Assembly: GCF_900009135.1 (NCBI RefSeq)
Contig: NZ_LT797688.1
Span: forward strand, 649,659 to 713,658
DNA length: 64,000 nucleotides
Reading direction: 5' to 3'
DNA from: Planktothrix sp. PCC 11201
GTDB lineage: Bacteria > Cyanobacteriota > Cyanobacteriia > Cyanobacteriales > Microcoleaceae
Shown piece by piece: positions 15,067 through 24,369 of the stretch. Position 1 is the stretch's first letter. Each line of letters starts with the position of its first letter. The notes below the pieces were generated by a model. The model did not search any database. It worked only from the letters and a program-made list of their open reading frames with translations, and was not told the DNA's origin. Made by a program: the position numbers and the translations under genes.

Positions 15067-18000
15067 ATGGACTATTTAACAGAATGGACAGAAAGTGGTG
15101 TAGATGAAGAACTCACTCAACTGAATGTGATTCCTTTAGAGGGGTATCGTCCGTTGGATTATCTTCTCTATTCCGATACCCTGCCGCGATTAAATACAGG
15201 TCGGATATCTCAGCCTATTCTTAACCGTTATCAACATCTTTATCATGGGGGTTGGTGGTGTTCCGGGATTGATATTTTGACGGGAAATCCTGATTTATGG
15301 GGCTGTTTTAAGCCGATTAAACCCCGTTTGACTTCAGACGAGTGTAAATTAATTAAATATGAACATCCTCCCAACACACCTATGGGGATTTTTGCACTTA
15401 GAATTTCTCGAACAATTTGGGAACAAATTGCTCAAAAATATGGGGTTAAAATTAATCCTTCTGATCTACAAACCCATCAACCCGACTTAGGATTTTGGCG
15501 ATGGGTGATTGCTCATCCCGAACTACCTTTATGTATTACAGAAGGAGCAAAAAAAGCCGGAGCATTACTCACAGCCGGATATATTGCGATCGCACTTCCA
15601 GGGATTCATAGCGGGTATCGAGTTCCCCGAGATAAATATGGAAATAGAATTGCTAAACCTGCTTTGATTCAGCAGTTACAGCAATTTGTCAATCCCAATC
15701 GTAAAATTTATATGGTATTTGATCAAGATACCAAACCTAGAACTATTAAAGCCGTCAATTCAGCTATTCAGCAAACGGGATATTTATTGACAAAAGCAGA
15801 ATGTTCTGTGTATATAGTCACCTGGAATCCCAAGTTAGGTAAGGGAGTTGATGATTTAATTTCAGAACAAAGTAAAACTATATTTGAGCAGGCTTATCAA
15901 ACTGCAAAACCCTTAGAAACCTGGAAGGCTTTCTCCTTTAATCGGTTAACTTATCCAGCAAATATTGATCTAAATAGTCGTTATTTATCCTCAATAAAAA
16001 TACCTGAATCCGCTAAATTAATTGCGATTAAATCTCCTAAAGGAACCGGAAAAACTAAAATTTTAGAAAACATAGTTCAAGAAGCAATTAAAAACGGTAA
16101 GTGGGTATTAGTCATTGGTCATCGAGTTCGATTAATTGAAGCCCTCTGTCAACGATTTGGATTACAATATATGAAATCCCCTATTGACACCCATAATTCG
16201 GCTTTAGGATATGGATTATGTATTGATTCTCTCCATCCTAATTCTGGGGTAAAATTTCAAGCCAAAGATTGGTCAAATGGGTTAGTTATTTTAGATGAAG
16301 TTGAACAAGTATTATGGCATGGATTAAACTCAGAAACCTGTCAAAACCATCGGGTTTCTATCCTTAAATCCTTTAAAACCCTGATGCAAAATATTTTAGG
16401 GGGAAAGGGTCAAGTGGTGATTTCCGATGCCGATTTAAGTGATATTTCCATTGATTATTTAACTAGCCTATCGGGGGTACATCTGCAACCTTTTATTATT
16501 CAAAATGAATGGCAACCCTCAAGGAATGAAGCCTGGAAAATTCATAATTACTTAGGAAATACCCCCGACCAACTAGTGAAAGACCTAGAACAACATATTG
16601 CCGAAGGGGGGAAACCTTTTGTGTGTTTGTCTGCTCAAAAATTAGCCAGTCAATGGGGAACTCGTACCCTAGAAACCTATTTACAAACCCAATTTCCCGA
16701 TCGCTCTATTTTAAGAATAGATTCCGAATCCTTAGCCGATCCCAGCCATCAAGCCTATGGCGCAATTTCTAATTTGAATCATGTGCTAAAACAGTATGAT
16801 ATTGTATTAGCATCGCCCTCAATTGAAACGGGAGTTAGTATTGAGATTAATAACCATTTTACCTCGGTTTGGGGAATATTTCAAGGGATTCAAGCGGAAA
16901 ATTCTGTTCGTCAAGCCTTGGGACGAATTCGAGAGAATATTCCGCGATTTATTTGGATGGCAAACCGAGGATTTAATCAGGTAGGAAATGGGGCAACCTC
17001 CATGAGTTCTTTACTCAGTAGTGGACAAAAATTAACCCGCCTCAATATTCGTCTATTACAACAATCTGATTTTGAAGAATTAGATGATTTAGAAATAGGA
17101 TTTCAAGCGGAATCCTTAATGGGTTGGGCAAAAATGGCAGTGCGATTTAATGCAGGCATGGCGCGTTATCGAGAGACAATTTTAACTGCGTTAATGGCAG
17201 AGGGTCATCAAATTATTGAGATGCCACAGGCTAAAAAAATACCTAAAAATTCGATTAAATCCACTCAAAAATTTAAACCCGAATGTTCAGAACGTCCTAG
17301 TCTCAACGAACTAATTCTAGCAGTCAAAGATCAGAATTATCAAGCGGAATCCGTGGCGGTGATTAACGCCCCAGATCTGAGCGATAGTCAATATTACTAT
17401 CTCCAACAACAATTAGTCAAAACCCCGGAAGAACGCCGGGCTATCCGTAAACATGAGTTGAAATTACGTTATGGTATTGCTGTTAATTCAGATGTGATTA
17501 ATAAAGATGATCAAGGATGGTATGAACAACTCAGAATCCACTATTTCTTAACCGTTGGTCGTCCCTATTTAATCGGTCGAGATGCCCTGATTGCTAGACG
17601 GTTAATGGAACAGGGACAGGGAAATATTTTTGCTCCTGATTTTAACCGTTCTCAGTTAGGAGCTATCATTGGGATTATGGAATTATTAGGGATTCCTGCC
17701 TTACTCAAAAATCCAAAACGAGATTTAAAAAATACCGATGCTGACTTACAAACCATTGCCGAAATAGCCCTAAAAGATCGCAATGCCATCAAGACTATTA
17801 TTGGTATTGGACTGGCTAAAAATTCAAGTCCGATTACTATTTTACGGCGGTTTTTAGATAAAATTGGTTATCGTTTAACCTGTGTGCGATCCCAAAGTGA
17901 AGGTAAGAAACGAGTCCGAGTTTATCACCTGGTTGACCCCCAAGATAACCGAGAAGAAATCCTGCAACATTGGTTAAAATTAGAGGGTCAATATCCGGGT

Positions 18001-18117
18001 CAATTAGACAGAATTTTATCTAAAAATACGCCTGCTCCTGACCCTTTCCGATTCACTCCTGACTATATCCAACTCTCTTTATTTATGCCAGGTAATAGTT
18101 ATAGCAAGAGGCAATAG
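15067..18117 (+). CDS. CyRepA1-family plasmid replication protein
   Basis: 1016-residue protein. Residues ~100-260 form a DUF3854/TOPRIM-like domain (LPLCITEGAKKAGALLTAGY; IYMVFDQDTKPRTIKAVNSA), as in primase-type plasmid proteins. Residues ~320-620 form an SF2/AAA-like helicase domain with Walker A KSPKGTGKTKIL and Walker B LVILDEVEQVLWH, and QALGRIRENIPRFIW as a motif-VI-like segment. The C-terminal third is probably DNA-binding. This layout is that of CyRepA1, a replication initiator of cyanobacterial plasmids. The start has a good RBS (gggagaga). It sits on what is otherwise a chromosomal window, next to dnd-type genes, which suggests an integrated plasmid or island. No parA/parB or obvious origin iterons are visible. 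Confidence 0.85.
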   Translation: MDYLTEWTESGVDEELTQLNVIPLEGYRPLDYLLYSDTLPRLNTGRISQPILNRYQHLYHGGWWCSGIDILTGNPDLWGCFKPIKPRLTSDECKLIKYEHPPNTPMGIFALRISRTIWEQIAQKYGVKINPSDLQTHQPDLGFWRWVIAHPELPLCITEGAKKAGALLTAGYIAIALPGIHSGYRVPRDKYGNRIAKPALIQQLQQFVNPNRKIYMVFDQDTKPRTIKAVNSAIQQTGYLLTKAECSVYIVTWNPKLGKGVDDLISEQSKTIFEQAYQTAKPLETWKAFSFNRLTYPANIDLNSRYLSSIKIPESAKLIAIKSPKGTGKTKILENIVQEAIKNGKWVLVIGHRVRLIEALCQRFGLQYMKSPIDTHNSALGYGLCIDSLHPNSGVKFQAKDWSNGLVILDEVEQVLWHGLNSETCQNHRVSILKSFKTLMQNILGGKGQVVISDADLSDISIDYLTSLSGVHLQPFIIQNEWQPSRNEAWKIHNYLGNTPDQLVKDLEQHIAEGGKPFVCLSAQKLASQWGTRTLETYLQTQFPDRSILRIDSESLADPSHQAYGAISNLNHVLKQYDIVLASPSIETGVSIEINNHFTSVWGIFQGIQAENSVRQALGRIRENIPRFIWMANRGFNQVGNGATSMSSLLSSGQKLTRLNIRLLQQSDFEELDDLEIGFQAESLMGWAKMAVRFNAGMARYRETILTALMAEGHQIIEMPQAKKIPKNSIKSTQKFKPECSERPSLNELILAVKDQNYQAESVAVINAPDLSDSQYYYLQQQLVKTPEERRAIRKHELKLRYGIAVNSDVINKDDQGWYEQLRIHYFLTVGRPYLIGRDALIARRLMEQGQGNIFAPDFNRSQLGAIIGIMELLGIPALLKNPKRDLKNTDADLQTIAEIALKDRNAIKTIIGIGLAKNSSPITILRRFLDKIGYRLTCVRSQSEGKKRVRVYHLVDPQDNREEILQHWLKLEGQYPGQLDRILSKNTPAPDPFRFTPDYIQLSLFMPGNSYSKRQ

Positions 18118-18149
18118 GGAATAGGCAATGGGCAATAGGTAAATACTTA

Positions 18150-18272
18150 AGCTGTTGTGCATTTAAACTGTATATTCGCTTCGTGCGAGGACGCGCTGCT
18201 GACGCAGGGCTTCGCCAACGCACTGCATAAAATTCAAGATTTCTGCATAACTAATTTAGATACTGAACAGCT
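18150..18272. mobile_element. MITE-like element with TA flanks
   Basis: About 123 bp bounded by AGCTGTT (18150) and AACAGCT (to 18272), each flanked by TA. Similarity between the ends continues imperfectly (gtgcatttaaa versus tttagatactg on the other strand). An inner GC-rich hairpin region (cgaggacgcgctgctgacgc, near 18190) is present. The TA flanks are typical of IS630/Tc1-type non-autonomous elements. It has no ORF. Confidence 0.55.
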
Positions 18273-18337
18273 TACTGTGAGCAGCTTTTAGCTTTCAAGA
18301 ATGTCCTAATAGATGTGGCGACTGCTATAACAACGGA

Positions 18338-18384
18338 GGAAAAGACTTCACCGCCAGCGATTTGCTGCATCGGTAGTCTTTTCC
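18338..18384. terminator. Strong three-segment hairpin, terminator or small RNA
   Basis: GGAAAAGACT (18338-18347) pairs with AGTCTTTTCC (18375-18384), ACCG (18350-18353) with CGGT (18371-18374), and CAGC with GCTG around a GATTT loop. catcc and a run of C/T ending in TTTTTT (18391-18397) follow. It lies between the convergent ends of the CyRepA1 gene and the DUF3119 gene. A Rho-independent terminator is the simplest reading, though the 47-base rod could also be the 3' end of a small RNA. Confidence 0.6.
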
Positions 18385-18454
18385 CATCCTCTTTTTTATG
18401 GGATTAATTAACATTCCGTTAAAAAAAGCGATGACTTAGCCACCGAACTAATTG

Positions 18455-18850
18455 TTAATTCTGTTTTAAACTGCCACAATGTTGTTTTAAACAGGTTTCT
18501 AACAATTTAGCATCAAAAATAATCGGCAAAAAGTGAATACTTTTGACTTCCCTAAAATAGAATAAAATGGGTACAGGAGTCCAAAAAATTTCCCAGTTTA
18601 TCCAGTCTTGGTAGGGAAATCGACGCAGCAGTTTACCCGAACGATAAACGTCTAAATCCGTGGGGGTGAATTGTAGACGAATGAGGGCGGTTTGCACTAA
18701 CAAAAATAGGGCAAAAATTGCAATCCCTAAACTCACCCATCTTTGAATTAAAAATAGGGGAAAAGCACTAATCAGCAGCACCATCGGAATTATATAATTC
18801 GGAGGTAACTCAACGATATTAGATGTTTGGGTTGTGGGTGTTGTGGTCAT
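18455..18850 (-). CDS. DUF3119-family membrane protein
   Basis: Cyanobacterial protein of unknown function. From the ATG at 18848-18850 it is 131 residues (MTTTPTTQTSNIVELPPNYI). A longer ORF reaching 18904 would add an unlikely N-terminus overlapping the intergenic region. Two adjacent hydrophobic segments (IIPMVLLISAFPLFLIQRWV and LGIAIFALFLLVQTALI) are followed by a PH-like soluble part (FTPTDLDVYRSGKLLRRFPY; WINWEIFWTPVPILFYFREV). It lies about 100 bp downstream of the MlaE-like permease gene on the same strand, an arrangement that suggests co-transcription and a shared role in membrane lipid handling. That role is an inference. Confidence 0.8.
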   Translation of the reverse strand: MTTTPTTQTSNIVELPPNYIIPMVLLISAFPLFLIQRWVSLGIAIFALFLLVQTALIRLQFTPTDLDVYRSGKLLRRFPYQDWINWEIFWTPVPILFYFREVKSIHFLPIIFDAKLLETCLKQHCGSLKQN

Positions 18851-18951
18851 TTGTTTTTTTTGAGTCAAAAGCAGTTCAATAAATTCTACCAAAATTATCA
18901 TCATTTTTGCAGCTAGTGCGGGTATTATCAGGCAAATATCTTAAAAATTTA

Positions 18952-19752
18952 TCAACCCTTGACGGAGCTTCCCATCCCTTGAAACATAATCCAAGATAGG
19001 AAGAAATCAATGATAAAAATAGATAATAGGGCGGTGACAACGGCCGTTGTGGTGGACTGACCGACACCTTTTGCTCCTCCGGTGGTAGTTAATCCCCAAC
19101 TGGTTCCAATAATGGCAATGGTCGCCCCAAAAACTAAGCCTTTAACTAACCCACTACAAACATCCCAAACTTGTAGAAAATTCCGTACTGAATCTAAAAA
19201 GACCGTTGAAGAAATATTGTACATAGTAGTAGAAATTAATAGGCCGCCTGCTAATCCTGTCACTAAACAAATTACGGTTAAAATTGGTAACATCGAACAA
19301 CAGGCGATTACCCTGGGAATTACTAAATAATCCACCGGGTCAGTTTTTAACATATAAAGAGCATCAATTTGTTCCGTGACCCGCATTGTGCCGATTTCCG
19401 CCGCAAAAGCCGAACAGACTCGCCCGGCGACAATCACGGCCGTTAATACCGGACTGAGTTCCCGGGCCAGGGACAGGGCCAGAACTCCCCCGACAATATT
19501 CACAGCCCCCAAAGCGACAAATTCCCGTGCTACTTGAATCGTGAATACCATTCCCACAAAACTCGCCGTGAGCAGAGCAATCATCAAGGATTCTGGGCCA
19601 ACTATTACCATTTGTTCCAAAGTGTTACGACGGTGAATTTTACCCTGGAGTAAATGCACCACCACCTGACCCGCCAATAACAGGGCGGCCATAAATCGCT
19701 GTAGCCAAAGTCCAAAGCTGGAACGAGTTTTAGAATTACTCAAGGGAATCAC
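18952..19752 (-). CDS. mlaE: MlaE-family lipid ABC transporter permease
   Basis: Integral inner-membrane permease of the Mla/TGD-type system that moves lipids between inner and outer membranes. The 266-residue protein shows the family motifs: LMIALLTASFVGMVFTIQVA, ALSLARELSPVLTAVIVAGR, FAAEIGTMRVTEQIDALYML, and VIPRVIACCSMLPILTVICL, spread over five to six membrane segments. The start codon at 19752 is GTG. The matching ATPase (MlaF) and MCE-domain protein (MlaD) are not in this window; in cyanobacteria these are often unlinked. The DUF3119 gene follows. Confidence 0.9.
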   Translation of the reverse strand: MIPLSNSKTRSSFGLWLQRFMAALLLAGQVVVHLLQGKIHRRNTLEQMVIVGPESLMIALLTASFVGMVFTIQVAREFVALGAVNIVGGVLALSLARELSPVLTAVIVAGRVCSAFAAEIGTMRVTEQIDALYMLKTDPVDYLVIPRVIACCSMLPILTVICLVTGLAGGLLISTTMYNISSTVFLDSVRNFLQVWDVCSGLVKGLVFGATIAIIGTSWGLTTTGGAKGVGQSTTTAVVTALLSIFIIDFFLSWIMFQGMGSSVKG

Positions 19753-19988
19753 AACGGGATAAAGTTCAACCGATACTTAGAAATATACAAATCTTCAACA
19801 AGATTTATAAAGCATAAATCTTAATTTTTTTGAATTTATATTTAAGATTTCTCACAGATTCGATTAAAATGGGCGATCGCTCCTATCTTAGAAATTGATA
19901 GGCTAGATTTTCCCTGATCTCCAATCTAACTGAAGTCAACGGCACTCGCCAACAAGTTGAAGATAGCTGATCTCCTTTGGACAAATTT

Positions 19989-20276
19989 ATGAGTATTTTG
20001 CCCCATTTCCTTCGTTCTTTACTACTAGCAATTACCTTTAGTTTCATCGCCCCGCTCTTATTGATTGCGGTGGGGTTAATCACCTTTGTCCTGATGAGTC
20101 ACCTGCCTATTATACAAAATTTAGGGACGTTGGGCTGTCACCAAATGCTCAAATTTCTTGCCACCTTTGGCAATGGACACCCCTTACAAGGTTGTTTGGT
20201 CATTGCTCTAACCTTTAGTTTAGTGGGCGGGTTATTCGATACCTATGCTTGCTGTCAAAATCAAAGAATCAACTAA
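19989..20276 (+). CDS. Small hydrophobic cyanobacterial protein of unknown function
   Basis: 95-residue protein with two predicted membrane segments (SLLLAITFSFIAPLLLIAVG and then LITFVLMSHL; GCLVIALTFSLVGGLFDTYA) joined by a soluble loop. The ATG at 19989 is preferred over a TTG at 19977. No convincing Shine-Dalgarno is seen for either. No catalytic motif or named family is recognisable. It is divergent from the mlaE-like gene and precedes the fasciclin gene by 160 bp. Confidence 0.65.
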   Translation: MSILPHFLRSLLLAITFSFIAPLLLIAVGLITFVLMSHLPIIQNLGTLGCHQMLKFLATFGNGHPLQGCLVIALTFSLVGGLFDTYACCQNQRIN

Positions 20277-20438
20277 CAATTAGCCAAAGTTTATACAAAT
20301 GAGAGATTTAAGTCATTTAATATCGAATTTATTACTTTTATTAAGTCTCAGTTTAACATATTACCAGATTATTATAAGTTTATCAATGGTTACATTTGGT
20401 GTAAAAATAGACATACTGTAAAAATTCAAGATCATACA

Positions 20439-20840
20439 ATGGCAGATATTGTTGATATTGCTGTAAGTGCGGGTTCATTTACAACCCTGGTAGCCGCTGT
20501 TCAAGCCGCAGGTTTAGTGGAAGCCTTAAAAAGTCCTGGCCCTTTTACTGTGTTTGCACCCAATGACGAAGCGTTTGCAAAACTTCCCCCTGGAACAGTA
20601 CAAACCTTAGTTCAAAATCCACCGCAGTTGGCTAGAATTCTAAAATTTCATGTCATTTCGGGTAAACTAACAAAAGCCGATTTAGAAAAATTAGGTTCTG
20701 TTACTTCCTTGGAAGGTTCACCCATTCCCATTAACTGTTCCGATGGTTTTGAAGTCAAAAATGCCACGGTACTTGCTCCCGATATTGAAGCGGATAATGG
20801 CATTATTCATGTCATTGATACCGTGATTTTAATGGGTTAA
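20439..20840 (+). CDS. Fasciclin (FAS1) domain protein, CupS-like
   Basis: 133-residue single FAS1 domain without a signal peptide: [40 protein letters not shown] (H1 region), [12 protein letters not shown] and [14 protein letters not shown] (H2 region). In Synechocystis the NDH-1MS subunit CupS is a small cytosolic FAS1-like protein encoded next to cupA. This gene lies 576 bp beyond the 3' end of cupA but on the opposite strand. A CupS role is plausible from domain, size and place, yet other FAS1 proteins exist in cyanobacteria, so it is an inference. Confidence 0.85.
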   Translation: MADIVDIAVSAGSFTTLVAAVQAAGLVEALKSPGPFTVFAPNDEAFAKLPPGTVQTLVQNPPQLARILKFHVISGKLTKADLEKLGSVTSLEGSPIPINCSDGFEVKNATVLAPDIEADNGIIHVIDTVILMG

Positions 20841-20860
20841 TTGATTAGGAAAAATAACCC

Positions 20861-20883
20861 GTAGGGGCGAGGTCTCCTCGCCC
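20861..20883 (+). repeat. GTAG-headed palindrome (REP-like)
   Basis: GTAG followed by the hairpin GGGCGAGG-TCT-CCTCGCCC, 20 bases after the fasciclin stop codon. It is nearly identical in reverse orientation to the copy at 41781-41803. Confidence 0.75.
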
Positions 20884-20952
20884 AAAACATGGGTATTAAA
20901 TTAATCTAAAAATCTCTATCAAGATTAATAATTATTAATCAAGGAGAATAAA

Positions 20953-21285
20953 AGTGGAACTCTATTTGAAAGAATTGTAGAAATTATAGATACGAAAAAA
21001 CCAGAGTATTTTTTATTAGAGAATGTCAAACGTATTTTAACCATGGAACAGGGACACCATTTTAAAGTTATTTTAAATGCTTTAGCGTCTCTTAACTATT
21101 TGATTGAATGGCGAATTATTAGTCCGATTAATTTTGGTATTCCTCAAAACCGTGAGCGGATTTTTATTTTTGGAACTCGTTGTAAATCTGATTTTAACCC
21201 TATCAGTTTAGAAGATAATCAAGAGGGAGGTGCAAGGTTAGGGTATACTATTTTTGGTATTAATGGAGTTGCTTCTACTATTTAA
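20953..21285 (+). pseudogene. Truncated C5-cytosine DNA methyltransferase
   Basis: An open frame from ~20953 to 21285 encodes the middle of a C5-cytosine methyltransferase: KPEYFLLENVKRILTMEQGH (ENV motif IV), and INFGIPQNRERIFIFGTRC (motif VIII, QxRxR-type). The N-terminal SAM-binding and PC (motif IV Cys) parts are missing, an in-frame stop lies at 20929-20931, and the target-recognition and C-terminal motifs are lost after about 110 residues. An ATG at 21043 exists but would give only 80 residues without the catalytic centre. It is a decayed restriction-modification remnant between the CupS-like gene and cupA. Confidence 0.85.
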
Positions 21286-21415
21286 CGATTTCTAATGCCT
21301 TACAATGGCGATTACAATACACAAGAATCATCGACCAAGCCACTTTAGGAATCGAGGGTGTAGAAAATTTAATGGGATAAACATTAAACAACTAATCCTA
21401 CACCCTACATCCAAT

Positions 21416-22708
21416 TTAACGATAATCAGAGTTTTGAATATCTCTTAATCGTGCTTCAGGGCGTTTAAACCGATCTAATTGAGCTTCAAAAAATTGCCGA
21501 TTTGCGATCAAATGTTTAGGATTTTGATCATCTAAAGGATACAGTAAAGCCGTGCGTAACGCTTGAATTACCGCAGAAGTTACACAATACATTGACCGTT
21601 GGAAAGTATTCGCCAACTGAATCAACATATCATCCTCACCTCGGCAATGTTTTTGATAATATTCGACTAAATAAGGCGGCAAGAAATGTAACATATCTTG
21701 CATTAATAATGTAGGAGGAATTCCCGCTGTCCCAACGGGAAAAATATCAGCATAAAGAATCCCATAATGGAAGTCATTTTGATCATCAGGAACTTGTTTC
21801 GCTTGAGCATTATAAGATTTGGTTCCTCGGAAGGGAGATGTCCGATAAAACACCGCTTCAACGTAGGGTAATGCCGCCTCATATAACCACATAAACCCTT
21901 TAGATTTAGGGATAATTTCATAGCATTTCCCATCAATATAAACATGATGATAAATAGGTCGTCCAGCAATGGCAAAAATCCCATTAACCAGAAAATTCAT
22001 CGCTTCAGGAACACTAGTAATTTTGCCTTCATCATAAAGATCACTCATTTCAAAAAATACTGGCGCCATCACTTCCCAGAATAATCCTAAATTACTATAA
22101 TAGGACATCATTTTGACCTGTTCTAAGAATAAATCCGGGAATAGGTTATATAATCCCATCATCATTGGATTTTTCTTAAAATAGGCTTTAATGGCTTTAT
22201 CGGCATTAGCTTTATATTCATCGGTATCTAAATAGGGATCAAATTGTCCTCCCATATCTCGATGCCAAAACATTGCTTGCATACAAGCTTCGGCAAATTC
22301 CATATTAACTCGATCATGCCATAAATGATGTAATAATTTTGGCATTTTTACAGTTTCACCCTTTTCTATAAAGGCTAATAATTCCGGGTGTGCTGTTGCT
22401 TCTCCTCGCCAAATTCTTAAATCGGCATCATCGCCTGCATAATGATTATGCAAGTCTAAATATTCTTGAGGAATGAAGTATTTTAAAAAGGGTAAGGGAT
22501 TTAAAAACACTTGTTCTGCAATATAAAGTAAATCCCGCCAATAGAAATCCATTGGTACTGCATAAGCTTTATAAATCCCGATAATTTGCATTAGGTTTTC
22601 TGGGGTATCGGGTAACATTGCACCCCCAGCCTCTAAGCGTTGAATAATCTCGGAAAATTCATGGGTTGAGGGGGGTAATTTTGTTTGAGATAAAGTTGCA
22701 GTTGTCAT
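21416..22708 (-). CDS. cupA: CO2 hydration protein CupA/ChpY
   Basis: 430-residue subunit of the inducible high-affinity CO2-uptake complex NDH-1MS, which converts CO2 to bicarbonate on the cytoplasmic face of the thylakoid. The ChpX/ChpY family is recognisable by length and by segments such as LPDTPENLMQIIGIYKAYAV, MDFYWRDLLYIAEQVFLNPL and LHHLWHDRVNMEFAEACMQA; the His- and Cys-rich stretches may bind zinc. It is the last gene of ndhF3-CA-ndhD3-cupA, 105 bp after ndhD3. Assignment to CupA and not CupB follows from the ndhD3/ndhF3 linkage. Confidence 0.93.
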   Translation of the reverse strand: MTTATLSQTKLPPSTHEFSEIIQRLEAGGAMLPDTPENLMQIIGIYKAYAVPMDFYWRDLLYIAEQVFLNPLPFLKYFIPQEYLDLHNHYAGDDADLRIWRGEATAHPELLAFIEKGETVKMPKLLHHLWHDRVNMEFAEACMQAMFWHRDMGGQFDPYLDTDEYKANADKAIKAYFKKNPMMMGLYNLFPDLFLEQVKMMSYYSNLGLFWEVMAPVFFEMSDLYDEGKITSVPEAMNFLVNGIFAIAGRPIYHHVYIDGKCYEIIPKSKGFMWLYEAALPYVEAVFYRTSPFRGTKSYNAQAKQVPDDQNDFHYGILYADIFPVGTAGIPPTLLMQDMLHFLPPYLVEYYQKHCRGEDDMLIQLANTFQRSMYCVTSAVIQALRTALLYPLDDQNPKHLIANRQFFEAQLDRFKRPEARLRDIQNSDYR

Positions 22709-22813
22709 GATTTTTCCTGGTTTTAATTGTTGTTAAAAATTGGGATAAATAGGGCGGGTCTAGTTAGGTTAATGGTGGGTTCAGAAAGATTGATTTGAAC
22801 CCGACCTAGGGGT

Positions 22814-24307
22814 TTATTGTTTAATGGCGATTTGGGTAGGAACAGATTGATTTAAGGCAATAACCATGGCTTGGGCGGTGGGTTCCATCCATCGAAATAA
22901 CCAAGTAGGTTGTATCCCGAGAATGAAAATGAACGCGGCTAAAATTAATGCGGGAGCTTGTTCTGAGAAGGTAACTTTCGGGTAATAAGCTAATTTATTA
23001 TCCAGTTTACCAAAACAAGTTCGGTTGAGGAGAATCACAAAATAAACAGCCGTTAAACCGGAGGCAATAATACACAATAAACTATGAATTGGGAAGACAG
23101 AAAATGTTCCTTGAAAGACGGGAAACTCGGCGACAAATCCCACTAAACCAGGGATACCAGCACTCGCCATTCCTGCCATAATTAATAAAGCACTAGTTAG
23201 GGGTAAACCGCGAATGGGATTCATTAAACCATTTAGAATATTTAAGTCCCTGGTTCCGACTTTTTCTTCTACAATTCCAACTAATTGAAACAGAATTGCC
23301 AAGATTAAACCGTGGGCTACCATTTGAGCAATTGCCCCAATTAAGCTTAATTCATTCGCCGCCGCCGCCGCTACTAAAATATAACCCATGTGACCAATAG
23401 AACTATAGGCTACCATGCGTTTAATATCCTGTTGAGCAATAGCAGTTAAGGCTCCATATAACACACTAATTACCCCAATTGTTGCCAGGGTAGGGCTAAT
23501 AACTTGCCAAGCATCAGGAAACAGTTGTAAACCAAAACGAATCAAACCATAAGCTCCTAATTTAGCTAAAATTCCTCCTAATAAAATTGTCACGGGGGGA
23601 GAAGATTCGACATAGGCATCGGGTAACCAAGTGTGCAGGGGAACTAGGGGAATTTTGATCCCAAATCCTAATAGTAAAATGGTGAGCAAAATTAACTGAG
23701 TTGTTAATTCAAAGTTCTGGGTTTGAATGGCAGAATAATCAAAACTTCCGGCATCACTTAGCCACGCCATGCCTAAAAATCCGGCTAAAATTAGAATCCC
23801 AGAAAGGGCAGTATAAATCAGAAATTTCATCCCTGCATAGGCACGTTTTTCACCACCCCAAATGCTAATTAAAAGATAAATGGGGATTAATTCTAATTCA
23901 TAGAATAAAACAAACAGGAGTAAGTTTTGAGATAAAAAGGCTCCAGCAATTGCCGCATTCACTAATAAAATCATGGAGTAGTAGAGGCGAGGACGCTCCA
24001 GATTTCCGTGACTGCTGGCAATGACAATAAAGGTTAAAACTCCGCTTAAAGCGATTAGAGGAAAGGATAAACCATCTATTCCTAAACTATAGGATAGTCC
24101 TAATTGGGGAATCCAAGCTAGATATTCTTGCAATTGAAAATTAGGATTGGTTAAATCAAAATCAAAGCTGAGTTTTATTGTCCAAATTAAAATCACACCT
24201 GTTATTGCTAAAGCAATGGAACGAACTTGAGAAGCCGAGAATTGTTTGGGCAAGAGTCCAATTAATAGAACTGCCAAAACTGGAATAATAATTAAAGCAC
24301 TCAACAT
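22814..24307 (-). CDS. ndhD3: NADH dehydrogenase-like subunit 4, NdhD3 type
   Basis: 497-residue antiporter-like membrane subunit of NDH-1MS. It shows the ND4/Mrp-type core: LFVLFYELELIPIYLLISIW (with the conserved Glu of the proton path), GFGIKIPLVPLHTWLPDAYV, IAQQDIKRMVAYSSIGHMGY and GILAKLGAYGLIRFGLQLFP, over about fourteen membrane helices. The linkage to ndhF3 and cupA indicates the NdhD3 paralogue used for CO2 uptake and not respiration. A 15-bp inverted repeat lies in the gap between the carbonic anhydrase gene and this one. Confidence 0.95.
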   Translation of the reverse strand: MLSALIIIPVLAVLLIGLLPKQFSASQVRSIALAITGVILIWTIKLSFDFDLTNPNFQLQEYLAWIPQLGLSYSLGIDGLSFPLIALSGVLTFIVIASSHGNLERPRLYYSMILLVNAAIAGAFLSQNLLLFVLFYELELIPIYLLISIWGGEKRAYAGMKFLIYTALSGILILAGFLGMAWLSDAGSFDYSAIQTQNFELTTQLILLTILLLGFGIKIPLVPLHTWLPDAYVESSPPVTILLGGILAKLGAYGLIRFGLQLFPDAWQVISPTLATIGVISVLYGALTAIAQQDIKRMVAYSSIGHMGYILVAAAAANELSLIGAIAQMVAHGLILAILFQLVGIVEEKVGTRDLNILNGLMNPIRGLPLTSALLIMAGMASAGIPGLVGFVAEFPVFQGTFSVFPIHSLLCIIASGLTAVYFVILLNRTCFGKLDNKLAYYPKVTFSEQAPALILAAFIFILGIQPTWLFRWMEPTAQAMVIALNQSVPTQIAIKQ

Positions 24308-24369
24308 AAGTTTAGGGTGGGAGGAACAGGGATATTTAAGTTAACCAATGACTAAATTATTCAGAAATT

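Noticed and set aside
21043..21285. Functional small methyltransferase
   Set aside because: It lacks the SAM-binding and catalytic-cysteine motifs; it is a fragment of a larger broken gene.
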